Shown: in pieces, positions 56,467 to 64,000 of the stretch
Layout of the letters: each line of letters opens with the position of its first letter
Numbering within the stretch: position 1 is the stretch's first letter
Assembly (NCBI RefSeq): GCF_014696065.1
Contig: NZ_JACJPL010000015.1
Coordinates: 248,001 to 312,000, forward strand
DNA from: Leptolyngbya sp. FACHB-261
GTDB taxonomy: Bacteria > Cyanobacteriota > Cyanobacteriia > FACHB-261
Direction: 5' to 3'
Length of the DNA stretch: 64,000 nt
The notes under the pieces: generated by a model
Told to the model about the DNA's origin: nothing
What the model saw: only the letters and a program-made list of their open reading frames with translations
The model's database searches: none
Program-made: the position numbers and the translations under genes

Positions 56467-56501
56467 ATCCTCCCGTTGAACTTCAACGGGAGGATTTTAT
56501 T
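56467..56501. terminator. Bidirectional terminator after chlB
   Basis: A perfect 14-bp inverted repeat (ATCCTCCCGTTGAA and TTCAACGGGAGGAT, one base apart) followed by TTTATTT. It can serve chlB (plus) and the hps genes (minus), whose last stop is at 56534. Confidence 0.9.
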
Positions 56502-56533
56502 TGGTATCAATTGCGAAAATTTTAAGCCTCAAC

Positions 56534-57121
56534 CTAAAGATTGCAGGCGGGACCTCTTTCTGTACGAATAGCGCCTAGCAATGTGGCGACCGCAACGCAT
56601 CTTTGATTTGCGGGGGTTGCGCCTTCGCGGGGTTGGAATGAGATTCGCGTTGGTACTGAGGCTGCACCCAAGCGCTCATCGTCAATTAAACCATCGAACC
56701 GGAAGGGGACGTAGTAAACGCCTGGGCCGTTGGTGAGGAAAGATGTGGTTGCCGTATTGATGGCAACTTGGTCAGACTCACCGCCGATCAGATCTTCCCA
56801 TCCTGGCGCGTCTGTTGCACAGAAGCTAGTGGGAGTGGAGCGGCTGGGCAGTGCTTGCGCTAGCGACTGTACGCGATCATCTGCAACACGAAAACAAGCT
56901 TGCCACTGGCGATTTTGGCGTTTGGCGTTGGCTTGAGCTTCGCGGATGACGGCTAGGGCTGCATTCTGAGCTGTGTTCATGCGCTGCCGGTTTAGCAGCC
57001 CTAACCAACCAGGCGCGACAATTGCCACTAGAGCCGCAATGATTGCCAAGGCAACTAGCACTTCTAGCAAGGTAAAGCCCGAGTTTGACTGTGGCTGTTT
57101 TTGTTGGGTTAGGGGAGCCAT
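56534..57121 (-). CDS. hpsD: Type IV pseudopilin, GspH/HpsD-like
   Basis: A 195-aa prepilin-like protein from the ATG at 57121; the frame extends to 57280 but without a pilin start. The leader ends NSG|FTLLEVLVALAIIAALVAIVAPGW with Gly-Phe at the prepilin peptidase site and Glu5 of the mature helix. The globular part resembles GspH-type minor pilins (VIREAQANAKRQNRQWQACF, PRGPACNL end). Position downstream of hpsA, hpsB and hpsC identifies it as the likely HpsD of the hormogonium polysaccharide locus. It would be a minor tip subunit of a pilus-like secretion or motility machine. Confidence 0.8.
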   Translation of the reverse strand: MAPLTQQKQPQSNSGFTLLEVLVALAIIAALVAIVAPGWLGLLNRQRMNTAQNAALAVIREAQANAKRQNRQWQACFRVADDRVQSLAQALPSRSTPTSFCATDAPGWEDLIGGESDQVAINTATTSFLTNGPGVYYVPFRFDGLIDDERLGAASVPTRISFQPREGATPANQRCVAVATLLGAIRTERGPACNL

Positions 57122-57137
57122 AGTTGCCTTTCTGCCA

Positions 57138-58289
57138 CTAATTTGCCAAAGGAGGATTTCGGTTAAACGCACTGCGTATCTGGGCTTGGGTTTGCAGAGT
57201 GGGCAAGTAACCGGCTTGACGATTGTTGTCTGGTTGACCTGAACGGGTGGCAGCGTTGCCTCGCAGGAATACGAAAACATCCTGGTTCAACCCAGCCTGT
57301 GAAGCGTCTGGGCGAGTGACATAGGCATAGAAGCTGGCATTAGCATTGCCACTAGCTGGCTTAGGCGGAGTCAGACTATAGGTGAAGGGCAAACTCGCGG
57401 TTGCTGCGCAAGGATCAGTCTGACTGAGATCGGCCTGACTAGGAGGACAGTCAGGGGGAAATTGATCACTGCCGACATCGATAGGGAAGAAATCGACATG
57501 GTCCACTAAGGCTGCCGCTTCTAGAATGCTTGAGCCATCATTCACAGTTGCGGTAGGACAGGAAGTGGCAGTAGGTCCCCCAGATTTACAGGTCCAGCCT
57601 TGAAAGCCTTCAGCAGGATCATCCTCGTATCTTTTAACCAGTGTAGATAACTGATTGGGATCGTACTTGCGCAGGCGGTAGCGAATAATTCTCGCTGGAC
57701 CTTGTTGAATATCAGTTGGGCTTATATTTCTGGCTAAGGCGTAAACAACTAGGGTGTACGCGTTCTGTGAAATCCTGAGACCGTTACACTCTGCTTGATC
57801 AGCAGTTAAACGAGCGCAGTCCGCCTCCGTCGGCAATAGCTGCGTGCCAGTTGGATTTCTAAAGTAAGGCGTGCGCTCCTGCTTCCAAAAAGCCAAGACG
57901 GGTGTGAATGAACCGTCAGTGACTACAGGCAAACCGATAGAGGCAGCTAAGTTTTGGGTACGTCCGCAACCACCAGCATCGGAAGCATTAGTTACGCGAG
58001 GACCACTACCACTCAGGCATTCGCCCTCATAGACATAAACCGCTTCTTTAAGGTCAGCGGCAATATAGTCGAGGGCTTGAGCCATTTCGCGTTGGGTTTC
58101 TGAGCGTCCGAAGTCTTGTCTGTCCTGACCAATAAGCTGGGTCATTAAAAACAGAAGCCCCCCAACTGCCAAAACTGCAACCACTGAAGTAATCAGCAGT
58201 TCTGTGAGGGTGAAGCCTTGTGTCTTCTGCTGACGCAGTGTGAGCAAATAGGCTCGGAATAGGTTGGCCTTAAGTTTTTGGATAGCCAT
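57138..58289 (-). CDS. hpsC: Pseudopilin HpsC-like (PilW-type)
   Basis: A 383-aa large minor pilin. The leader cleavage site is TQG|FTLTELLITSVVAVLAVGGLLFLMTQL, with Gly-Phe and Glu5. The globular domain has PilW-like features (FGRSETQREMAQALDYIAADLKEAVYVYEG) and is Cys-poor apart from scattered pairs. It lies 16 bp upstream of hpsD and 29 bp after hpsB. In Nostoc punctiforme the hps pseudopilins are needed for hormogonium motility and secretion of a motility polysaccharide. Assignment to HpsC is by gene order and type. Confidence 0.82.
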   Translation of the reverse strand: MAIQKLKANLFRAYLLTLRQQKTQGFTLTELLITSVVAVLAVGGLLFLMTQLIGQDRQDFGRSETQREMAQALDYIAADLKEAVYVYEGECLSGSGPRVTNASDAGGCGRTQNLAASIGLPVVTDGSFTPVLAFWKQERTPYFRNPTGTQLLPTEADCARLTADQAECNGLRISQNAYTLVVYALARNISPTDIQQGPARIIRYRLRKYDPNQLSTLVKRYEDDPAEGFQGWTCKSGGPTATSCPTATVNDGSSILEAAALVDHVDFFPIDVGSDQFPPDCPPSQADLSQTDPCAATASLPFTYSLTPPKPASGNANASFYAYVTRPDASQAGLNQDVFVFLRGNAATRSGQPDNNRQAGYLPTLQTQAQIRSAFNRNPPLAN

Positions 58290-58318
58290 TATGCGCAGTG
58301 CCTAAAGACCAAGTTGGG

Positions 58319-59020
58319 CTAGTTGGGTGGGCAAGTTGAACTCCCTGGAGCGAGAGACAGACAGTACTGCCTCAGGGCAGAGTCGCTGGAGTTGGTGTAA
58401 TCGCTGCGGGTAATTGGCGCATAAAGAACGACTAATGGCGATTGAACAGCGCTCTGACCACTGGTGAGCTTTAGTCTGCTGGTGTCGGCTTTGAGGCCAT
58501 TGCCTGCATAGGCGTCTATGGACTGTTTGGTGTAGACCCTAACGCCCATTTGGAAGAAAACCGGGATGCCTTGAATGGTCGTGGTTTTGACTTGGGTACG
58601 GAATGTTTGAATGGCTAAATCAAATTTGTTGTCAGCATTCGTGTCTACGCCGCACCAGTCAGTAACCGTTAGTTTGGAACGGTCGCCGTTACAGTTAGCT
58701 GGAGTGGCTGGGGTAGTCGAGGTAGGCACAGGAACCGCGGCTGGAGCTGTGTCGTTATTAGTGGTTTTTGGGGGCAGCAACTGGTCGAGCTGAGCGCTAG
58801 TCAAGCCGCCCCGATCCACTAGCAGCCGTACGCGGTTGATTTCTGCTTGCGCCACGCTGAGCGCTTGCTCGTTGCGCTGGTTTTGCACACGGGTGGCCAG
58901 GGCCAGGATGATCGGTGGTGCGATAGCACCAATGACCACCGAGACCAGTACCAACGCCACCAGTGCTTCTAGCAGGGTTAGGCCCTGTTCAGTAGACCTA
59001 TGTCGAGCGTTGTACTGCAT
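58319..59020 (-). CDS. hpsB: Pseudopilin HpsB-like
   Basis: A 233-aa pseudopilin from the ATG at 59020, two bases after the hpsA stop; a start at 59041 inside hpsA is also possible. The prepilin site is TEQG|LTLLEALVALVLVSVVIGAIAPPIILALATR, with Leu replacing Phe at +1 and Glu5 kept. A Pro/Thr-rich patch (about 93-112) is followed by a C-terminal domain with paired cysteines. It is probably translationally coupled to hpsA. Confidence 0.82.
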   Translation of the reverse strand: MQYNARHRSTEQGLTLLEALVALVLVSVVIGAIAPPIILALATRVQNQRNEQALSVAQAEINRVRLLVDRGGLTSAQLDQLLPPKTTNNDTAPAAVPVPTSTTPATPANCNGDRSKLTVTDWCGVDTNADNKFDLAIQTFRTQVKTTTIQGIPVFFQMGVRVYTKQSIDAYAGNGLKADTSRLKLTSGQSAVQSPLVVLYAPITRSDYTNSSDSALRQYCLSLAPGSSTCPPN

Positions 59021-59022
59021 CT

Positions 59023-62000
59023 TTAGGCCCCGGTGTTGCATGGATATTGGGTGGCGCTGCGCAGCTTGCAGATGTAGTCATCGTCAGCTGGCAGTTCTCG
59101 GTAGAACTCGTCGCGCGAGTTGGTGGTTTCCGCGATGCGTCGGGCAAAGGCGCTGGGAGGTGCGTATTGCAGGCCCACGTCATAACCCCAATAACGGTTC
59201 GGGTTCCGGTAGTACTGGTTGCTTTGGGTATCGTTACTAGATACAGTCGGCGGCTCCCAGGCGTCTTGGTCGAACGGGCCAGTTGCGTAGTTACTGAAGT
59301 TGACCTGGATCATTGAGCCGGAGAAGTAGAGGTTTGCGTCTTTCCAGCTTTCAAGGAAGCGCGGGAAGTTGTGCAAACCGCCGGCGGTTTGGTTAAGCCG
59401 AGAGGGTACTGTGCCACTGACGATTATGGCGTTGACCCAGGTATTAGTTGGGGCAGTCATTAGCTGACTACTTTCAAAGCCGCTGTCAAAGACTTCAAAA
59501 CGTTGATAATCAGGCACAGGGATAGGACGTCTCGTTACCTCATCTAGAAGAACAACGTACCGTTGTCCGGCAAGAAGGGTTGATTCGGGACGTGTCTCAA
59601 TTTCTACCTTGACTAGATTCCCGTTAATTCGCAGCCTTCTCTGGTCCGTTCGGAACCTGAAACAGATACCGTTGTTGAATTTTGAGGATCTCACAACCAA
59701 GTTGTAAGGTGCCACATCATCTTCCTCAAAGAGAGGATGACTTACGTTGTAAGCCTTACGATTACCAGTACCGTCAGAGAAGTAATCACTAGGGAAAACA
59801 CCTAGGACATAGGCTGTATTCGTTAGAGTGGTCGAAGGGCAAAATGGCAAGCCATCTTCCAGGCTTAAGTCAGTCCTCGCTGGCTGGATTTCATTGTCAG
59901 CGCTATTAGGAGCATCAGGGTCATCAAGGGCAAAATTCCAACCAATTGCTAGATCACCCGTATCGATAACTGGATTTCCCTGTGATGAGATATGAATGGG
60001 TCGCCTTAGTGGATCTAGGAGGGTAGAAGGAGGAACAATTTCGTCACGCTTTGGCTTACGACCCCAACTTAATAATTTTGCACCAGGGTTCGAGGCGCGA
60101 AGCTTGGTGAACACCGTAGGCCAAGAGCCAGAAGCTATTTTCGAACTCAAGGTAGGTGCAGCTGGCAGGTTTTGGTTGACATACGACGTGTTGGTCTCAG
60201 TAGTACAGCCGTAGTTCGCTCTTATAGGACCAATATCATCAACAGTGTCACCAAAGAAGGCTCCTCTATTGTTGCCAGTGCCAACAGCCATTCGTGAGTT
60301 GAAGGATCCATCTTGTAGGAAGCTTTCCTCGATACTGCCGTCACAGAAATTAGAAGAGAGAACAGTTACCGCATCCGAAAGGATTTCTGAGGGGCGCCAT
60401 ATATCGCCGCCTTCGGCTTTAGCTCTGGCAAAGGCAGGGTTAGGTGTGCTTCTGCTATAGAAGCTGCCAGCAAAATTGTTGGCATAATCAATCTTTTCGG
60501 TGAATTCCTCAATGAGGCTCCCAACTGCGTCAGCCTCACTGGTGCCACCTGTGCTGTGCAGGTTGAAATTGCCCTGAATATAAACCGGGTCGTCGGAAAT
60601 AAAGGACAGACCGGCAATGTTTTCTTGCTCAGGAACAATTGTTGCTGCCCGGTCCAGCCTAAAGCCTTGAATCAGGCGGAAGCCATGAGGACGACGTTCC
60701 GGATCAGCGTAGTAGTCAACTGATTTGGTGCTAACGCCACGGGTACCGTCAACACAACCTGTGCTGCTCAACTGGCAGACTGGCGGATCCCGATCTGCGT
60801 TGACATTCATGATATTGGCTGCATCTGTCGGATCACCTTTAGCCGTAGCCCAAGCCGCAGCGTAATCGTTCCAAGCTTTCAGCTTAGGTCTAGCAATGGC
60901 GTCTTCACGAACAGCATCTTCACGGAACGCATAGACCAAGCCGCTCTTGGGTAGCCACGTATCTCTATCATCAGTACTCTTGCTTTGATCTCTCTGACGC
61001 AGCAGATCCAAGTCAACGTTGAGAGCACGGACATTCATCATCTCCCGCCCATTTAGGAAGGTAGTGTCCTTAAAGGCGATCCGATAAAGACTATTGTCAG
61101 CAGTAATTTTGACCAGGTTGTATTGGCTACAATTCGGTGCGTTCGCCAAAGTACAAACTGCATCTCCGTTAAATCTCTCAGCAGGCGTTACCCAAACATT
61201 TGCCCCTGGTATAGTTGTGTCAATCCTTCTCGGATTGATTTTGATGGCATCCAAGTCCGCATCACTAATTGGACTGTACAGAATGGTTGGATTCGGGTTG
61301 ATCGTTAGCGGATAGCCAGCACGAAATTCACCGTGAGGAGTTGCAGTTAGGGGGAATAGATAGAAGAGAGACTGGTAGGGATTCTCATCTTGGTCTGTCC
61401 GACTCGCTCTGATCACCGAGTCAGCTAGACGGTTAGTGACGATGTCATGGGCCAACATGCCCAGAGTGCAGGCTGCGGTGTGCAGAGTTGACTTATCAGC
61501 AATACTGAGCTGCTCGTAGTTTTTACGACTAGCTAGAACTCGTCGCAGCTCTGAAAAATTGCCCCAAGCGCTTAATACAGGTTCTGGATGGACCTTCGCA
61601 TTGGTACCACTAGCTTCTTGAGTGGGTGGGAACGCTCCACTCGCTTCTGGAATACCATCACTGTTGCTATCCAGATAATCCCCAGCAAAATAAGCTAGGT
61701 TCTGAAGCGCTCTACGCAGTGGGCTAGTGGCACTGTTATAAGCTCCTATGAAGCCTGCCTCTGAGCCTTGAGGAACATCAAACTCCCAGCCGTTAGTACC
61801 TGTGCCTTGGAAGAAGCTTATGCCAAGACCATTGGCGTCTGTGAAGGTTGAGGATGCTCTTAAAGTCTCGGCTGTGCCAGGGTGAACAGTTGTCGCTAAG
61901 CAGGCTTTAGGGAAATAACCATCATCTGTCGAACTGTAGTGATAAACAGCCGTCGCCTGAACTGCCGCTAGGCTATCTCGCAAAGCGCGCCGCTGACGGG

Positions 62001-63924
62001 CCTCATTATCCCGAAGGGTGCCATCTGATGCGGCATAGGGAGGCAGCGGGTTGCTCAGCTCTAGCCGTTGCCCAACAATCAGCCGTAGTCCCTTGGCTCT
62101 TGCACGGCGTTCCCAGTAACCATCCAGACCAACTGAATCCTCATCGCCTCCAGATTTCGGCCCCTCCCGGATTAGATCATCTCCTAATAGTTCAACCTGA
62201 CCACCAGTAATGAGCTGATCCGTTGCAACAATTTCATCGCCAATATTTTTGGCAATTTGTTGGCTAAATTGAACCGCTGAACAATTGCCAGTCGTATCGT
62301 CCCGGGTCGCCCTTTTGTAAGTTGGCTTAGGACCGTAGCGATTGTCAGCACGATAGGTGTCGTCAATGTAGGGCAAGCAGGACCTATCCCCATCTCCCAA
62401 AATCTTGATCCGGTCTGCCACATCTCTGTTTTCCCAAGGCGCGGCTTTCGCGGTCCTGTAAGTAGCGTCTCCGCCCCTCGGCACAGAAGCATCCCTGGTA
62501 ACAATCTGCAGAGGGTCTAGTGCCAGATTGATTGGGTCTGTGTTGGCGTTGCCATCAACAACAGAATCCTCTACGTTGTTAACTCTCTCTGAGTCTGTCG
62601 GTGCGCTAGCATCGCCAGGGTGAACATCAAAAGTGACATTGTCTCCGGAGTAGGCGTTATCACCAATGGTGCCAACTGCAAACAAGCCCCGCGCGCTGAC
62701 TTCGGAGTTCGCTGCTGGCAAGTAATAGCAAGAAGCAGGTGAACTAATTAGATAAGAGCGGAAGCTATCTCTAGTGGTGAACAAACTACCTTCAGTGCGA
62801 ATCCGTCCGTTCCAGTTGAAGGCATCGCCAGCGAAAACTTCCAGATCATTTCGGAACAACGCTCCAAAAGTATTACCCGGTTCGACTTCTCGATCTTGCT
62901 GATACTGAAGTGCCGCAATCGTCGAATTGAGAGGACTACCAGCAGCATTTCCTGTGGCTACGTCAGTAGGCAGGGTTACGGCGTAGATCTGAAAATCTTT
63001 TCTAGAAGCCCCATCACGAACTCCGCTAAACCAGCCGGCTCTACCTCGGCTGAAACTACCCGCCTGACAAACATTGCCTGTGGCACCAGTTGGACCATTG
63101 CGAACAACTAACGCGTTTGCTTTAACGTTGTCAGGAGAGTTAATCGTGATGTCTTCCGGATCTAAGACATCATTATCCCCATTGGTATCAACCTGTGTCT
63201 TCAGGAAAACGCCATAAACCGTTGTGGTGTTATCCGCAGGGTTAACAAACTTCCAGGCAGGCACTGGGTCAGCCGCCTCAATATTGCCGTCGGCGTTGAA
63301 ATCGACATTGAGGTCAGCTTCGGTTAGCTGAGTCTCATCTGGAAGGCTGTTGTAAGGATTGCTCGCCAGAGCACCGGCACCGCCCAAGCCATTGTTGAGC
63401 AACATGCCCGCGATGTATTCCTCAGAAGGCTCCCCAGTGGGCAGACGACTATCCTTCGTGAACAAATACTCCAGCTTGGCCTTAGCCCGGTCAATCGCAG
63501 GTGCAGCCGCGTTTTCGATTAGTTTTTCCTGGCGCGAACCAATGTTCTGGTTGGTACGGTTGTAAGCCCGGAACACTAGCAGACTCACCACCAGCGTCAT
63601 GATCAACAGCACAAACACCGTAGTCGGCAGCACGAAGCCCGAGGCCGCCCGACCCCGTACCCTACCAGGGCGTACCAGGAAGCCGCGCAACAGCCACCGC
63701 TGCAACGATTGCCCCACCCGCTTGCAGAATCGACTCGACACCCGCAACACCTGGCTAAGCCCTAGCCCCTGCCCATCCGGCCTGGCGCTTGGGTTCGAGG
63801 TTCTTCGTGCGCGAGGACGCCAACTCTCTACACGACGCCTCACGGCAGCCAATGGCTCAGCAATCACACGCTGGAAAAATGAAGGTCGGCGCTGGCGACG
63901 CTTTCTCTGTGCAGAACGTGACAT
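59023..63924 (-). CDS. hpsA: Hormogonium polysaccharide biosynthesis protein HpsA
   Basis: A very large (1633 aa) pseudopilin-like protein heading the hps genes. The first 95 residues are strongly basic (RKRRQRRPSFFQRV and similar). A prepilin-like junction RAASG|FVLPTTVFVLLIMTLVVSLLVF (Gly96-Phe97) starts a single membrane helix, and about 1500 residues outside follow, rich in Asp/Asn/Ser and in calcium-type DxNxDG motifs (DFNADGNIEAADP, DSNSDGIPEASG). This matches HpsA, which Nostoc punctiforme needs for gliding and secretion of the motility polysaccharide. It lacks Glu5 in the helix, as HpsA does. The gene is complete, starting at ATG 76 bp from the window end. Confidence 0.9.
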   Translation of the reverse strand: MSRSAQRKRRQRRPSFFQRVIAEPLAAVRRRVESWRPRARRTSNPSARPDGQGLGLSQVLRVSSRFCKRVGQSLQRWLLRGFLVRPGRVRGRAASGFVLPTTVFVLLIMTLVVSLLVFRAYNRTNQNIGSRQEKLIENAAAPAIDRAKAKLEYLFTKDSRLPTGEPSEEYIAGMLLNNGLGGAGALASNPYNSLPDETQLTEADLNVDFNADGNIEAADPVPAWKFVNPADNTTTVYGVFLKTQVDTNGDNDVLDPEDITINSPDNVKANALVVRNGPTGATGNVCQAGSFSRGRAGWFSGVRDGASRKDFQIYAVTLPTDVATGNAAGSPLNSTIAALQYQQDREVEPGNTFGALFRNDLEVFAGDAFNWNGRIRTEGSLFTTRDSFRSYLISSPASCYYLPAANSEVSARGLFAVGTIGDNAYSGDNVTFDVHPGDASAPTDSERVNNVEDSVVDGNANTDPINLALDPLQIVTRDASVPRGGDATYRTAKAAPWENRDVADRIKILGDGDRSCLPYIDDTYRADNRYGPKPTYKRATRDDTTGNCSAVQFSQQIAKNIGDEIVATDQLITGGQVELLGDDLIREGPKSGGDEDSVGLDGYWERRARAKGLRLIVGQRLELSNPLPPYAASDGTLRDNEARQRRALRDSLAAVQATAVYHYSSTDDGYFPKACLATTVHPGTAETLRASSTFTDANGLGISFFQGTGTNGWEFDVPQGSEAGFIGAYNSATSPLRRALQNLAYFAGDYLDSNSDGIPEASGAFPPTQEASGTNAKVHPEPVLSAWGNFSELRRVLASRKNYEQLSIADKSTLHTAACTLGMLAHDIVTNRLADSVIRASRTDQDENPYQSLFYLFPLTATPHGEFRAGYPLTINPNPTILYSPISDADLDAIKINPRRIDTTIPGANVWVTPAERFNGDAVCTLANAPNCSQYNLVKITADNSLYRIAFKDTTFLNGREMMNVRALNVDLDLLRQRDQSKSTDDRDTWLPKSGLVYAFREDAVREDAIARPKLKAWNDYAAAWATAKGDPTDAANIMNVNADRDPPVCQLSSTGCVDGTRGVSTKSVDYYADPERRPHGFRLIQGFRLDRAATIVPEQENIAGLSFISDDPVYIQGNFNLHSTGGTSEADAVGSLIEEFTEKIDYANNFAGSFYSRSTPNPAFARAKAEGGDIWRPSEILSDAVTVLSSNFCDGSIEESFLQDGSFNSRMAVGTGNNRGAFFGDTVDDIGPIRANYGCTTETNTSYVNQNLPAAPTLSSKIASGSWPTVFTKLRASNPGAKLLSWGRKPKRDEIVPPSTLLDPLRRPIHISSQGNPVIDTGDLAIGWNFALDDPDAPNSADNEIQPARTDLSLEDGLPFCPSTTLTNTAYVLGVFPSDYFSDGTGNRKAYNVSHPLFEEDDVAPYNLVVRSSKFNNGICFRFRTDQRRLRINGNLVKVEIETRPESTLLAGQRYVVLLDEVTRRPIPVPDYQRFEVFDSGFESSQLMTAPTNTWVNAIIVSGTVPSRLNQTAGGLHNFPRFLESWKDANLYFSGSMIQVNFSNYATGPFDQDAWEPPTVSSNDTQSNQYYRNPNRYWGYDVGLQYAPPSAFARRIAETTNSRDEFYRELPADDDYICKLRSATQYPCNTGA

Positions 63925-64000
63925 AGATCGCTCTCTAGACTCCGTGTGTTACCGGGTCAGCTACACTGACTGCCCTGATCAATTCCGTGGAAAGACTGTA
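63925..64000 (-). promoter_or_regulatory. Upstream region of hpsA
   Basis: 76 bp to the window edge containing the presumed ribosome binding region (AGAGAGCGATCT) and perhaps the promoter of the hps operon. No clear -10 or -35 can be assigned. Confidence 0.3.

Overview
The window is cyanobacterial chromosome. It carries both membrane subunits of the cytochrome b6f complex (petB, petD), the chlorophyll genes chlH and chlB, an apocarotenoid oxygenase, an RNase E that ends in the cyanobacterial RRRRRRSSA tail, a CbiG-CobJ fusion, and an hpsA-hpsD pseudopilin locus. The hps locus is typical of filamentous strains that glide or form hormogonia, so a filamentous cyanobacterium is most likely; I cannot name the species. 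I saw no tRNA, rRNA, transposase or CRISPR array. By eye I found only one HIP1 octamer (GCGATCGC, 25658-25665), so HIP1 does not look enriched.

Layout. 0-7.7 kb: a GH13 trehalose-synthase-like enzyme, a mini-porin or porin remnant, two small membrane ORFs, recJ, a carotenoid oxygenase and a PstS-like binding protein. 7.7-15.5 kb is an accessory stretch: a translationally coupled pair of unknown genes, three GC-rich palindromes, two tandem NACHT NTPases with glycine-zipper-like membrane arrays, a 21-bp-period repeat array, and a secreted pectate-lyase-like protein. 15.6-24.6 kb: acetyl-CoA synthetase, then a nine-gene sulfur operon running leftward: sbpA, cysT, cysW, a double-NIL protein, SBP56/methanethiol oxidase, a 2Fe-2S ferredoxin, two single-NIL proteins and a CysR-like Crp-family regulator. 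No cysA is present.

24.8-41.2 kb: DUF1997, rnhB, rne, ctpA divergent from petBD, a copper P-type ATPase, a small conserved gene, ssb, a retropepsin-like zinc protease coupled to cbiG-cobJ, an MscS-type channel, two lipoproteins and a GUN4-domain gene. 41.3-56.4 kb: chlH, a phosphohexomutase, an RlpA-like protein, purM, a flotillin/YqiJ pair, small Pro-rich proteins, a YgiN-like monooxygenase and chlB. 56.5-64 kb: hpsD, hpsC, hpsB and hpsA, all on the minus strand.

How the genes fit together. Chlorophyll synthesis is represented by Mg-chelatase H, a GUN4 partner and dark-operative protochlorophyllide reductase, with corrin synthesis nearby. The b6f subunits sit beside the CtpA protease and a copper ATPase that could supply plastocyanin. 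The sulfur operon couples sulfate import to a possible redox and methanethiol-handling branch. The two regions that most deserve follow-up are the NACHT pair and the NIL-rich sulfur operon.
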